Under the pieces are notes generated by a model, which worked only from the letters and a program-made list of their open reading frames with translations, made no database searches and was not told the DNA's origin. A stretch of DNA of 64,000 bases from CALJXB01 sp965225935 (GTDB lineage: Bacteria > Pseudomonadota > Alphaproteobacteria > Kiloniellales > JAKSDN01): contig CBDDCC010000001.1 of NCBI GenBank assembly GCA_965225935.1, forward strand, positions 124,001 to 188,000, given 5' to 3'. Both the position numbers and the translations under genes were made by a program. Of this stretch, positions 1 to 7,699 are shown one piece after another. Positions within the stretch are counted from its first letter, which is position 1, and each line of letters opens with the position of its first letter.

Positions 1-385
1 GGCTCGGGATCGCCATCAGGATGTCGACGACGCGGCTCAGGATCTGGTCGAACCAGCCTCCCAGGGTCGCCGCCATGAAGCCGGTGATCGAACCCATGGC
101 GAAGGTCAGCGCCGTCGTCAGGAAGGCGATGCCGATGGTGTTTCGCGCGCCGTAGATGAGGCGCGTCATCATGTCGCGCCCCAGGTTGTCGGTTCCGAGC
201 AGGAAGTTCTCGCCCCAGGGCTCGAACTCGTAGCCCACCACCTCGGACTCCCCATAGGGCGTCAGGAAGGGGGCGAAGACCGCCAGGAAGACGTAGAAGA
301 CGATGATGATGAGCCCGACCCAGGCCGTTCCGGGGGCCTTTTTGAGCGCCCGCCAGAACTCGTTCAGTACCACACTCATTTCCAT
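1..385 (-). CDS. Oligopeptide/dipeptide ABC transporter permease, DppC/OppC type (partial, cut by window edge)
   Basis: Inner-membrane permease subunit of a peptide/nickel-type ABC importer; only about the first 128 residues lie in the window. The N-terminus is polar, followed by a hydrophobic segment at about residues 18-38 (LIIIVFYVFLAVFAPFL) and then GENFLLGTDNLGRDM, the extracytoplasmic 'GTDxLGRD' motif typical of DppC/OppC. A second hydrophobic stretch starts near residue 85. Two in-frame ATGs occur at 385 and 379; I chose 385 because AAGGGGG, overlapping the upstream gene's stop, is well placed as a ribosome binding site. It lies 11 bases downstream of the DppB-like permease gene, as in dpp/opp operons. 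No binding protein or ATPase is visible here; they may lie beyond the left edge. Substrate cannot be told. Confidence 0.9.
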   Translation of the reverse strand, partial: MEMSVVLNEFWRALKKAPGTAWVGLIIIVFYVFLAVFAPFLTPYGESEVVGYEFEPWGENFLLGTDNLGRDMMTRLIYGARNTIGIAFLTTALTFAMGSITGFMAATLGGWFDQILSRVVDILMAIPS

Positions 386-396
386 GGCTGGCCCCC

Positions 397-1353
397 TTAC
401 TTCGGATGCAGCAGCCGCGGATTGGTCAGGATCGACAAGATATCCGCGGTCAGGTTCAAGAGGATGTAGGTGGCTGCAAAGATGAGGGAGCTAGCCTGCA
501 CCACCGGGATGTCGCGTTTGGAAACGGAGTCGACCAGGAGCTGTCCGAGCCCCGGATAGACGAACACCACTTCCACCACCACGACACCGACCACCAGATA
601 GGCCAGGTTGATCACGATCACGTTGATGATCGGGGCCCAGGCGTTGGGCAGGGCGTGCTTCACGATGATCCGCGAGCGCGGCATGCCCTTGAGGTTGGCC
701 ATTTCGATGTAGGGACTGGCCAGCAGGTTGATGATGGCCGCGCGGGTCATGCGCATCATGTGCGCGATGACCACGAGGGTGAGGGTCAGGGCCGGCAGGG
801 CGACCCGGTAGACCCTGTCCCAGAACTCCGTATCCGGACTGACGTTCGAGATGCTGGGGAAGATGCCGAGATTCACCGCCAGGAACAGGATCAGGATGTA
901 GGCGACGAAGAACTCGGGAAAGGAGATGGAGGTCAGCGTCACCACGTTGACGACCCGGTCGTAGATGGAGTTGCGGTAGAGCGCGGCCAGCACGCCCAAG
1001 GTCACCGCCAGGGGAACCGATATCACGGCCGCCACGATCGCCAGGAAGATCGTGTTCGACAGCCGCACCCCGATCAGCTCGGATATGAGGCGCTTGTTGG
1101 CCAGCGAACGGCCCATGTCGCCCTGCAGAATGCCGCCCAGCCAGTCGAAGTAGCGCTCGTAGGCCGGCAGGTCGAGCTTGAGCTCGCGGCGGAACGCGGC
1201 CACCGTCTCCTCGGTCGCCGCCTGGCCGAGAATGGCTTGCGCCAGGTCGCCCGGCAGGAGCTCCACCCCGAGGAAGATGATCATGGACACGATCCACAGG
1301 GTGATGAGACCCAGCCCCAAGCGCTGGGCGATCATCTTCAGGATCTTGTACAT
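397..1353 (-). CDS. Oligopeptide/dipeptide ABC transporter permease, DppB/OppB type
   Basis: Inner-membrane permease of a peptide-type ABC importer, 318 residues, normal for DppB/OppB. The N-terminal transmembrane helix (about residues 11-31) is followed by the family hallmark 'LLPGD' at about residue 33 and a long periplasmic loop ending in GDMGRSL. Further helices follow at about 100-125, 135-160, 185-205, 240-265 and 285-305. The cytoplasmic EAA-type loop that contacts the ATPase is seen around residues 215-240 (LKGMPRSRIIVKHALPNAW). The ATG at 1353 is the natural start. It is the first gene of its minus-strand operon, preceded by a 577-base gap, and the DppC-like gene follows 11 bases later. 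Because no binding protein precedes it, the solute (peptide, opine, nickel chelate or other) cannot be predicted. Confidence 0.93.
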   Translation of the reverse strand: MYKILKMIAQRLGLGLITLWIVSMIIFLGVELLPGDLAQAILGQAATEETVAAFRRELKLDLPAYERYFDWLGGILQGDMGRSLANKRLISELIGVRLSNTIFLAIVAAVISVPLAVTLGVLAALYRNSIYDRVVNVVTLTSISFPEFFVAYILILFLAVNLGIFPSISNVSPDTEFWDRVYRVALPALTLTLVVIAHMMRMTRAAIINLLASPYIEMANLKGMPRSRIIVKHALPNAWAPIINVIVINLAYLVVGVVVVEVVFVYPGLGQLLVDSVSKRDIPVVQASSLIFAATYILLNLTADILSILTNPRLLHPK

Positions 1354-1930
1354 ACCGTTGCTGCCCCCCGATGTTCTTGTGCCTTAGGTCACTCTCTCAC
1401 GCGCGGACCGGCCCTCGCTGCGCCGTTCCCGGCGCTCTCGGCGCCGGCCGGTGTCCCGCGTGTCCCGTGCCAATACCAGTGTTTCGCTGATCGACGGCCG
1501 AGCCGGGCGGAGCCCGGAACGCCAAGTGCGGTGCCGCCCCCTGCGTCACGCGGCCCGCCAATGCGGCATCCGACGCCGCGTCACCGTCAGGCTGATCATG
1601 CAACTCTCCCCCGTCCCTGGTATCGTTCTTCTTGCTTGGCCGGTTTTCCGGCTCCAGTTGCCGCAATGATGCGACACAATGATTCAAGATACAAGCCACC
1701 CATGGTTACAGCGCTGTCTCAATAGGGACCCCGAAAGCGACGAGAACGACATCGATCCGCACGATTGGGTGAGCTTGGGGCTGCGCTGGACCAGCCCTGG
1801 GGTGGCCAAGATCCTTGGCGGCGGGCGCCGCCTGCGTGCCGCCGGCTCGCCCCCGCCTTTGCTGTTGCGGCGGCCGAGATCTTTCCCATAGGGTCCCGTT
1901 CGGGCCGCGGACGGACGAGGAGCGACGGCG
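1354..1930. other. Intergenic region between divergent operons (dppB-like and ThDP enzyme)
   Basis: 577 bases with no convincing gene; frames that stay open are low-complexity, arginine-rich GC shadows without ribosome binding sites. It must hold two divergent promoters, one for the permease operon (minus) and one for the ThDP enzyme (plus). The stretch 1670-1710 is clearly less GC-rich than the rest and contains repeated ATGATG/ATGATTCA-like sequence, so it is the best place to look for a regulator site. I see no clean inverted repeat. Confidence 0.5.
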
Positions 1931-3568
1931 GTGCAGGCGAAGGACGTGATAGCCAGGATCCTCCGCAAGGAGGGGGTCGAGGTGCTCACCTGCTTTCCCC
2001 ACAGCGAGATCATCGACGGCGCGGCGACGGCCGGCATCCGCCCGGTCATGGCGCGCACCGAGCGGGTGGCCCTCCATATCGCCGACGGCTACGCCCGGGT
2101 GAACGACGGGCGCAAGCCAGGGGTGACCACGGTCCAGTACGGGCCGGGCTCGGAGGCGGCCTTCGGCGGCATCGCCCAGTGCTACGGCGACGCCTCGCCG
2201 GTGCTCTATTTGCCGACCGGCTATCTGCGGGACCAGCTGGACGTGGCACCCAACTTCGTCGCCGCCCGCAACCTGCGGGAGGTGACCAAGTGGGGCGAGA
2301 CTGTGGTCGATCCGGGGCGCCTGCCGCAGATGCTGCAGCACGCCTTCGGCCTCTTGCGCAACGGCAAGCCGGGGCCGGTCATGGTCGAGACCCCGGGCGA
2401 CATCCTGAACGGCGAGTGTGACGTCGATATCGAGGACTACCGGCCCGTCCGCCGCTCGGCGCCGGCGCCCGATCCCCGAGATGTCAGCGAAGCCCTGGAT
2501 GCATTATTGGCGGCCAAACGCCCCGTGCTCCTGGCCGGACAGGGCATCTTCTACTCCCAGGCCTGGGACGAGCTGCGCCAACTCGCCGAGCTGCTGCAGC
2601 TTCCGGTCATGACCACCCTGAACGGCAAGAGCGCCTTTCCCGAGGACCATGCGCTCGCCCTCGGGGCCGGCGGCGCGTCCCGGCCCACCACGGTCGACCA
2701 CTTCCTCGCCAAGGCGGATCTCGTCTTCGGGATCGGCACCAGCCTGACCCGCTCCGACTACATCACGCCGCTGCCTGCCGGCACCGCCATCGCCCAGATC
2801 ACCAACTGCGAGGCGGACCTGGCCAAGGACTATCCCGTCTCCTTCGGCGCCCTCGGCGACGCCAAGGCGGCGCTTTCGGCCTTGATCGCCGAGGCCGAGG
2901 CGCGGCTCGGCGCGGGCGGGCGCTGCGGCGAGACCGAGACCGCCAAGGAGGTCGCGGCCGTCAAACGCGACTTCCTGGAGAGCTGGATGCCGCTTCTCAC
3001 CTCGGACGAGGAGCTCATCAATCCCTACCGGGTGGTCTGGGAGCTCAACACCCGCCTCGACAAGGCGCGCAGCATCGTCACCCACGACGCCGGCAGCCCG
3101 CGCGACCAGATGGTGCCTTTCTACGAAGCCACGGCGCCCCACGGCTACCTCGGCTGGGGCAAGACCACCCACCTGGGCCTGGGTCTCGGCCTCGCCATGG
3201 GGGCGAAGCTGGCGCGGCCGGACCGGCTCTGCGTCAACGTCATGGGCGACGCCGCCTTCGGCATGACCGGGACCGACATCGAGACCGCGGTGCGCTGTCA
3301 GTTGCCGATCCTGACGGTGGTGCTGAAGAACAGCGTCATGGGCGGCTACACCGGTTATCTGCCGGTCGCCTCGGAGAAGTACCGCATCCACGAGCTGGGC
3401 GGCGACTACGCGGGGGTCGCGGCCGCCCTCGGGGGCTATGCCGAGCAGGTGGAGACATGCGCCGAGCTGAAGCCGGCGCTCGAGCGCTGCATCGCCGAGG
3501 TGCGGGCCGGACGGCCGGCACTGCTCCAGGTCGTCACCAAGGAAGAGAAGCGCTTCGCCAAGGCCTGA
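1931..3568 (+). CDS. Thiamine-diphosphate-dependent enzyme, acetolactate synthase-like family
   Basis: Cytoplasmic ThDP enzyme of 545 residues with the three-domain order of the acetolactate synthase/decarboxylase superfamily: N-terminal PYR domain (about 1-165) with the likely cofactor-activating Glu44 (in ARTERVA), central domain (about 185-320), and C-terminal PP domain (about 370-535) carrying the ThDP/Mg motif GDAAFGM starting near residue 438 and closing at LKNSVMGG about 30 residues later. Start is GTG at 1931, with GGACGAGGAG upstream; there is no competing ATG. The next gene, an Ldh-family 2-hydroxyacid dehydrogenase, starts 41 bases downstream on the same strand, so the pair could oxidise a 2-hydroxyacid to a 2-oxoacid and then decarboxylate or carboligate it. 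The exact reaction is not shown by sequence; it is a different subfamily from the ThDP lyase at 30929-32653. Confidence 0.85.
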   Translation: MQAKDVIARILRKEGVEVLTCFPHSEIIDGAATAGIRPVMARTERVALHIADGYARVNDGRKPGVTTVQYGPGSEAAFGGIAQCYGDASPVLYLPTGYLRDQLDVAPNFVAARNLREVTKWGETVVDPGRLPQMLQHAFGLLRNGKPGPVMVETPGDILNGECDVDIEDYRPVRRSAPAPDPRDVSEALDALLAAKRPVLLAGQGIFYSQAWDELRQLAELLQLPVMTTLNGKSAFPEDHALALGAGGASRPTTVDHFLAKADLVFGIGTSLTRSDYITPLPAGTAIAQITNCEADLAKDYPVSFGALGDAKAALSALIAEAEARLGAGGRCGETETAKEVAAVKRDFLESWMPLLTSDEELINPYRVVWELNTRLDKARSIVTHDAGSPRDQMVPFYEATAPHGYLGWGKTTHLGLGLGLAMGAKLARPDRLCVNVMGDAAFGMTGTDIETAVRCQLPILTVVLKNSVMGGYTGYLPVASEKYRIHELGGDYAGVAAALGGYAEQVETCAELKPALERCIAEVRAGRPALLQVVTKEEKRFAKA

Positions 3569-3608
3569 GCCCCTCGGCAGTCGGAGTCACGGGAGGGAGG
3601 CCGGTTCC

Positions 3609-4646
3609 ATGCCCCAGCTCACCATGGACCAACTGGGCCGGCTGGCCCGGGGCCTCCTGGCGGCGGCCGGCACGCCCGAGGACATCGTCGCGGTGGTCGC
3701 CGGCGCCCTGGTGGAGGCCAACCTGAAGGGCGTCGATTCCCACGGCGTCATGCAGCTGCCCTGGTACCTGGAGGAGATCGCCAAGGGCAAGGTGGATCCG
3801 GCGGCCCGTCCCCTGGTGGAGCGGAAGGCGCCGGGCGCGGCGCTGGTGCGCGGCAACAAGGGCTTCGGCATCTACGCCCTCCACCAGGCGACCGAGACCG
3901 CCATCGAGCTCGCCGGGGACCAGGGAACGGCCTGTGTCGGCTTGGCCGACTGCAGCCACACGGGACGCATCGGCCATTTCGCCGAGGCCGCGGCCCGGCG
4001 GGGCATGCTCGCCATTATCTTCGGCGGCGGCGGCCATGCCATCTGGTGCAACGTCGTGCCCTTCGGCGGCACCCGGCCGGTCATGAGCACCAACCCCTAC
4101 GCCTTGGCCATGCCGGGCGGGCGCTTCGGCCCGATCCTGGTGGACTTCGCCACCAGCACCGTGGCCGACGGCAAGGTGGCCCTCTACCGGGCCCAGCACA
4201 AGAAGCTGCCCGAGGGCTGGGTGCTCGACAAGGAAGGCCGGCCGACCAGCGATCCTGAGGCCTTCTTCGACGGCGGCATGCACCTGCCCGCGGCCGGCCA
4301 CAAGGGCTACGGCCTGGGCCTCATCGCCGAGCTGGCGGGCGCGGCCGCCCTCGACTTCCCGCCGGAGTTCAACTGGTTCGTGCTGACGGTGGACCTGAGC
4401 CGCTTCCGCGACCCCGAGGGCTACGCCCGCGCCGCCGAGACCTATCTGCAATCAGTCAAGGAGGTGCCGCCGGCCGAGGGCTTCGACGAGGTGTTGCTGC
4501 CCGGCGAGCCCGAGCGCCGCGCCGCCGCGCGCCGGTCCAAGGAAGGCGTGGCGCTCCCCGATGACGTCTGGGCGAAGCTGCGGGCGGCCGGCGAGAGCGT
4601 CGGACTGGACGTGACCAAGGTGGTGGCAGGCAAGGGGACCGCGTGA
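3609..4646 (+). CDS. Ldh/YlbC-type malate/L-lactate (sulfolactate) dehydrogenase family protein
   Basis: NAD(P)-dependent oxidoreductase of the Ldh_2 family (type 2 malate/L-lactate dehydrogenase, ureidoglycolate dehydrogenase, ComC sulfolactate dehydrogenase), which has its own fold unrelated to classical LDH. The 345-residue length is normal. Family motifs are visible: VDSHGVMQLPWY at about residue 42 (catalytic-site His), CSHTGRIGHFAE at about 118, DFATSTVADGKV at about 180 and AAGHKGYGLGL at about 230. ATG 3609 has GGGAGGGAGG about 10 bases upstream. It follows the ThDP enzyme with a 40-base gap and is probably cotranscribed. Members oxidise (R)- or (S)-2-hydroxyacids; the substrate is unknown. 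The pairing would suit sulfolactate/sulfopyruvate or a similar hydroxyacid/oxoacid couple, but that is inference. Confidence 0.87.
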   Translation: MPQLTMDQLGRLARGLLAAAGTPEDIVAVVAGALVEANLKGVDSHGVMQLPWYLEEIAKGKVDPAARPLVERKAPGAALVRGNKGFGIYALHQATETAIELAGDQGTACVGLADCSHTGRIGHFAEAAARRGMLAIIFGGGGHAIWCNVVPFGGTRPVMSTNPYALAMPGGRFGPILVDFATSTVADGKVALYRAQHKKLPEGWVLDKEGRPTSDPEAFFDGGMHLPAAGHKGYGLGLIAELAGAAALDFPPEFNWFVLTVDLSRFRDPEGYARAAETYLQSVKEVPPAEGFDEVLLPGEPERRAAARRSKEGVALPDDVWAKLRAAGESVGLDVTKVVAGKGTA

Positions 4647-4662
4647 GTCCGAGGGATCGTGC

Positions 4663-4827
4663 TCAGAACCAGATCAGCCAGATCAGGAACAGCACGATCA
4701 AAAGCACCGCGTCCCAGAAGATCAGCTCGCCAACCCGCAGCCACTGGCGCGGCTTGTTCACCCGGTAGAGCAGGTACCAGCAGAGGACGGCGGCCGAGAG
4801 CGGCACCAGGTGGACGAGGCCGCTCAT
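4663..4827 (-). CDS. 54-residue predicted two-helix membrane protein, last gene of a sugar/polyol ABC operon
   Basis: Small protein of unknown function. The translation starts MSGLVHLVPLSAAVLC, with a first hydrophobic helix at about residues 4-21, a short basic loop (RVNKPRQWLR) and a second, very hydrophobic tryptophan-rich helix at about 38-54 that ends the protein (LIVLFLIWLIWF). The ATG overlaps the stop of the upstream ABC ATPase gene by four bases (ATGA), the same coupling used between other genes of this operon, which argues strongly that it is translated. Positive charges in the loop suggest an N-out/C-out hairpin. I do not recognise a family. Possible roles are an accessory subunit of the transporter or a small regulator of the MalFG-like permeases; neither is demonstrated. 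Confidence 0.65.
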   Translation of the reverse strand: MSGLVHLVPLSAAVLCWYLLYRVNKPRQWLRVGELIFWDAVLLIVLFLIWLIWF

Positions 4828-5879
4828 GGCAGGCGCGCGCCCGTCTCCGGGTCGAAGAAGTGGAGCGCCTCGGCCGGAAAGCGCACCCGTGCGGTCGCCC
4901 CCGGCGCCAGGTCCTCGACCTCGTGCATGGCCCGCAGGATGATCTCGGCCTCGCCGCTCTTCAGGAAGACGAGGGTGTCCGGCTCGACCCGCTCGACCAC
5001 GTCGACGGTGAAGTCGGCCCCGTCGGTTGCATCCGGCGCGGCCAGCTCGAGCTGCTCGGGGCGGGCGCCGAGCACCACCGGACCTTCGGGGCGGCCCGGG
5101 GCCGGGATCTCCAGACTGCCCGCTCGGAACAGGCCGTCGCGGACCTCGCCCTGGACGGTGTTCATGGCCGGCCGGCCGATGAACTCGGCGACGAAGCGGG
5201 TCGCCGGCGCGCGGTAGATCTGCTTGGGCGTGTCGAACTGGATCAGGCGGCCCTCTCGGAGCACGGCGATGCGGGTGCCGAGCGTCATGGCCTCTTCCTG
5301 GTCGTGGGTCACGAAGACGAAGGTGGTCCCCAGCTCCTGGTGCAGGCGCTTCAGCTCGGTGCGGGTCTGCAGGCGCAGCAGGGCGTCCAGGTTGCTGAGC
5401 GGCTCGTCCATGAGGCAGATCTCGGGACGCCAGACCAGCGCCCGGGCGACGGCGACCCGCTGGGCCTCGCCGCCGGAGAGCTGCCGCGGGCGGCGGTCGA
5501 GCAGGCGGGTGATGTCTAGCATGGCTGCCGTCTCGCGCACCCGCTCGTCGAGCCGGTCCCTCTCGATGCCGCGGATCCGCAAGGGGTAGGCGATGTTGTC
5601 GTAGACGCTGCGGTGGGCGTAGAGGGCGTAGTTCTGGAACACCATGCTCATGCCGCGCTCGCGCGGCGGCAGGGCGGTGATCTCCCGGCCGCCGACCCAG
5701 ACGCCGCCGGAGGAGGGCTCCTCCAGGCCCGCCAGGATGCGGCAGGCGGTCGTCTTGCCGCTGCCCGAGGGCCCCAGCAGGACGATGAACTCGCCCTCCT
5801 CGAAGACCAGGTTGAGGCGGTCGAGGGCGGTGGTGCCGTCGGCGAAGACCTTGCTGACTTCCTTGAACTCGACGCTCAT
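4824..5879 (-). CDS. Sugar/polyol ABC transporter ATP-binding protein, MalK/UgpC type
   Basis: Cytoplasmic ATPase of a CUT1-type (carbohydrate uptake 1) importer, 351 residues. Walker A GPSGSGKT at about residues 36-43, Q-loop VFQNYALYAH at about 80, ABC signature LSGGEAQR at about 134, Walker B CLMDEPLSNLD at about 155 and the switch His in VTHDQEEA at about 190 are all intact. The C-terminal 110 residues form the MalK-type TOBE/regulatory domain (FVAEFIGRPAMN then an OB-like region with GARPEQLEL), which usually pairs with MalF/MalG-like permeases and can serve in regulation. It follows the second permease gene by 10 bases and overlaps the small membrane-protein gene by 4 bases. The context with a polyol kinase and glycerol-phosphate-type dehydrogenase suggests a polyol or glycerol-like cargo. 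Confidence 0.95.
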   Translation of the reverse strand: MSVEFKEVSKVFADGTTALDRLNLVFEEGEFIVLLGPSGSGKTTACRILAGLEEPSSGGVWVGGREITALPPRERGMSMVFQNYALYAHRSVYDNIAYPLRIRGIERDRLDERVRETAAMLDITRLLDRRPRQLSGGEAQRVAVARALVWRPEICLMDEPLSNLDALLRLQTRTELKRLHQELGTTFVFVTHDQEEAMTLGTRIAVLREGRLIQFDTPKQIYRAPATRFVAEFIGRPAMNTVQGEVRDGLFRAGSLEIPAPGRPEGPVVLGARPEQLELAAPDATDGADFTVDVVERVEPDTLVFLKSGEAEIILRAMHEVEDLAPGATARVRFPAEALHFFDPETGARLP

Positions 5880-5889
5880 GGTCCGGCCC

Positions 5890-6708
5890 TCAGCCCTTCA
5901 CGGCGCCGAAGGTGAGGCCCCGCACCAGGTGGCGCTGGACCAGCATGGTGAAGGCGATGATCGGCAGGGTGGCGACCACGGCGACGGCGGCCACCTGACC
6001 CCAGAGGGTGCCGTGGGGCGTGATCAGCCCCGGGATCCCGACGGTGAGCGTGCGGCCCTCGAAGGCCACCAGGATGAAGGCGTAGAGGAACTCGTTCCAG
6101 CTCAGGATGAAGCAGAGGATGGCCGAGGCCGCCAGGCCCGGCGCCGCCATGGGCACCAGCACCCGCAGGAACATGCCGGCGCGGCTGAGGCCGTCCATCT
6201 GGGCCGCCTCGTCCACCTCCTTGGGGATGTCGGCGAAGAAGCCCCGCATCATCCAGACCACCAGCGAGAGGTTGAACGAGGTGTGGGCGATGATGACCGC
6301 GCTCAGATGGTCGGTGATGCCGATCTCGGTGAACAGCAGGAACATGGGCACGACGATGGAGATGGGCGGTGCCATGCGGGTCGTCAGGAAGAAGAAGAAG
6401 AGGTCCTCCTTCCCCTTGAAGCTGTGGCGGGCGAAGACGTAGGCGGCAGGCGCGCCGACCAGGAGCGACAGCAGGGTGGTGGAGACGGCGACCACGGCGC
6501 TGTTCCACACCAGCGGCAGATAGCCCTTGTCGATGAAGACCTGGGGATAGTGGGCAAGCGTCGGCTCGAACAGCCAGATGGGTATGTCGGAGAGGGCGTC
6601 GACCCGGGTCTTGAAGGAGGTGAGGACGATCCAGAGGTAGGGCGCCAGCGCCATGACCAGCACGGCGATGACGACGGCGTAGGCCGCGATGCGCCAGCCC
6701 TGCTTCAT
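5890..6708 (-). CDS. Sugar/polyol ABC transporter permease, MalG/UgpE type
   Basis: Second membrane subunit of the CUT1-type importer, 272 residues with about six transmembrane helices. N-terminal helix at about 8-28, then the MalG-typical 'TSFKT' at about 30-35. The EAA loop needed for ATPase docking is clear at about residues 163-185 (EVDEAAQMDGLSRAGMFLRV), and the C-terminus ends GLTFGAVKG, as in UgpE/MalG proteins. The ATG at 6708 overlaps the stop of the first permease by four bases (ATGA), so the two are translationally coupled. A much longer reading frame runs through this gene upstream into the first permease in another frame; it is rejected because the family similarity begins exactly at this ATG. 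Confidence 0.94.
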   Translation of the reverse strand: MKQGWRIAAYAVVIAVLVMALAPYLWIVLTSFKTRVDALSDIPIWLFEPTLAHYPQVFIDKGYLPLVWNSAVVAVSTTLLSLLVGAPAAYVFARHSFKGKEDLFFFFLTTRMAPPISIVVPMFLLFTEIGITDHLSAVIIAHTSFNLSLVVWMMRGFFADIPKEVDEAAQMDGLSRAGMFLRVLVPMAAPGLAASAILCFILSWNEFLYAFILVAFEGRTLTVGIPGLITPHGTLWGQVAAVAVVATLPIIAFTMLVQRHLVRGLTFGAVKG

Positions 6709-7640
6709 GCCGCCGCGCCCGCCGGGGCCGCTTTCCGGGCCCCGTTCCGCGCCAGGGTGCGGGCCTCCGTCCGGCCCTCCTGCCAGAACACGGCCTTGTA
6801 GAAGATCGAGCAGAGGATCAGCACCACGAAATAGACCATGAAGGCGCAGGCCGCGCCGTAGCCCAGGTCCCAGTCCTTGAAGTTCATGCGGTAGGTGTAG
6901 ATCGAGAGCAGCTCGGTCGCCGTGCCGGGCCCGCCGCCGGTCAGGATGAAGACCTTGTCGAACTCCTTGAAGGCGTCGATGCCGCGCAGCAGCACCACCA
7001 GCGCGATGATCGGCCGCAGCAGGGGCAGGGTGACGTCGCGCAGGATCTGATGGGGCCGGGCGCCGTCCATGATGGCGGCCTCGAAGGGCTCGCGCGGCAG
7101 GCTCATGAGCCCGGCCAGCATGACCAGCACCACGAAGGGCGTCCACTGCCAGACGTCGATGGCGATGATGGCGGGCAGCACCAGGTCGGCGTTCGACAGC
7201 AGCACCTCCTGGTCGCCGAGCAGCCCGACGCGACGCAAGTAGTAGGTCATCATGCCGAAGTCGCCCTGCAGCAGCAGCTTCCAGATCAGCCCGATAGCGA
7301 CCGGCGCCAGCATCATGGGCACCATCAGCAGGGTGAGCACCAGGCGCCGGCGCTGAAGCTGATGGAACAGCACCATGGCGACCGCGAAGCCGAGCAGCAG
7401 CTCGATCAGCACCGCCACGAACATGAACCGGATAGTCAGCAGGAAGCTGTCCCAGAACAGGGGATCGCGCATCAGGCGGCGGAAGTTGTCGAAGCCGACG
7501 AAGTTGCCGTCGCGGTCGGGCAGGGCGTAGCTGAGGTCGGTAAAGCCGGTCCAGACCATGAAACCGAAGGGACCGACCAGTATGACGAGAAGGAGGAGAA
7601 GGGCCGGCGTCAGAAACCAAGCCGGAACGTAGCGATCCAA
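6705..7640 (-). CDS. Sugar/polyol ABC transporter permease, MalF/UgpA type
   Basis: First membrane subunit of the CUT1-type importer, 311 residues. Helices at about 8-30, 68-92, 103-125, 150-172, 205-225 and 265-290; the EAA loop lies near residues 180-205 (EPFEAAIMDGARPHQILRDV). The start is a TTG at 7640, reading TTG-GAT-CGC, preceded at the right distance by AAGGGGGAG; the next in-frame Met is inside the first helix (residue 28), so TTG is preferred. The C-terminal tail after the last helix is alanine- and arginine-rich and probably cytoplasmic. The binding-protein gene lies 59 bases upstream and the partner permease overlaps by four bases. Confidence 0.93.
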   Translation of the reverse strand: MDRYVPAWFLTPALLLLLVILVGPFGFMVWTGFTDLSYALPDRDGNFVGFDNFRRLMRDPLFWDSFLLTIRFMFVAVLIELLLGFAVAMVLFHQLQRRRLVLTLLMVPMMLAPVAIGLIWKLLLQGDFGMMTYYLRRVGLLGDQEVLLSNADLVLPAIIAIDVWQWTPFVVLVMLAGLMSLPREPFEAAIMDGARPHQILRDVTLPLLRPIIALVVLLRGIDAFKEFDKVFILTGGGPGTATELLSIYTYRMNFKDWDLGYGAACAFMVYFVVLILCSIFYKAVFWQEGRTEARTLARNGARKAAPAGAAA

Positions 7641-7699
7641 GGCCGCACTCCCCCTTCTCCTCCTTGCTCAGTCGGCGTGTATCGCCGAACGAACCGGCG

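Noticed and set aside
5890..7620. A 576-residue minus-strand reading frame covering both permease genes
   Set aside because: Only its second part is a real permease, starting at ATG 6708. The first part is the out-of-frame shadow of the MalF-like gene, which is in another frame with full family similarity.
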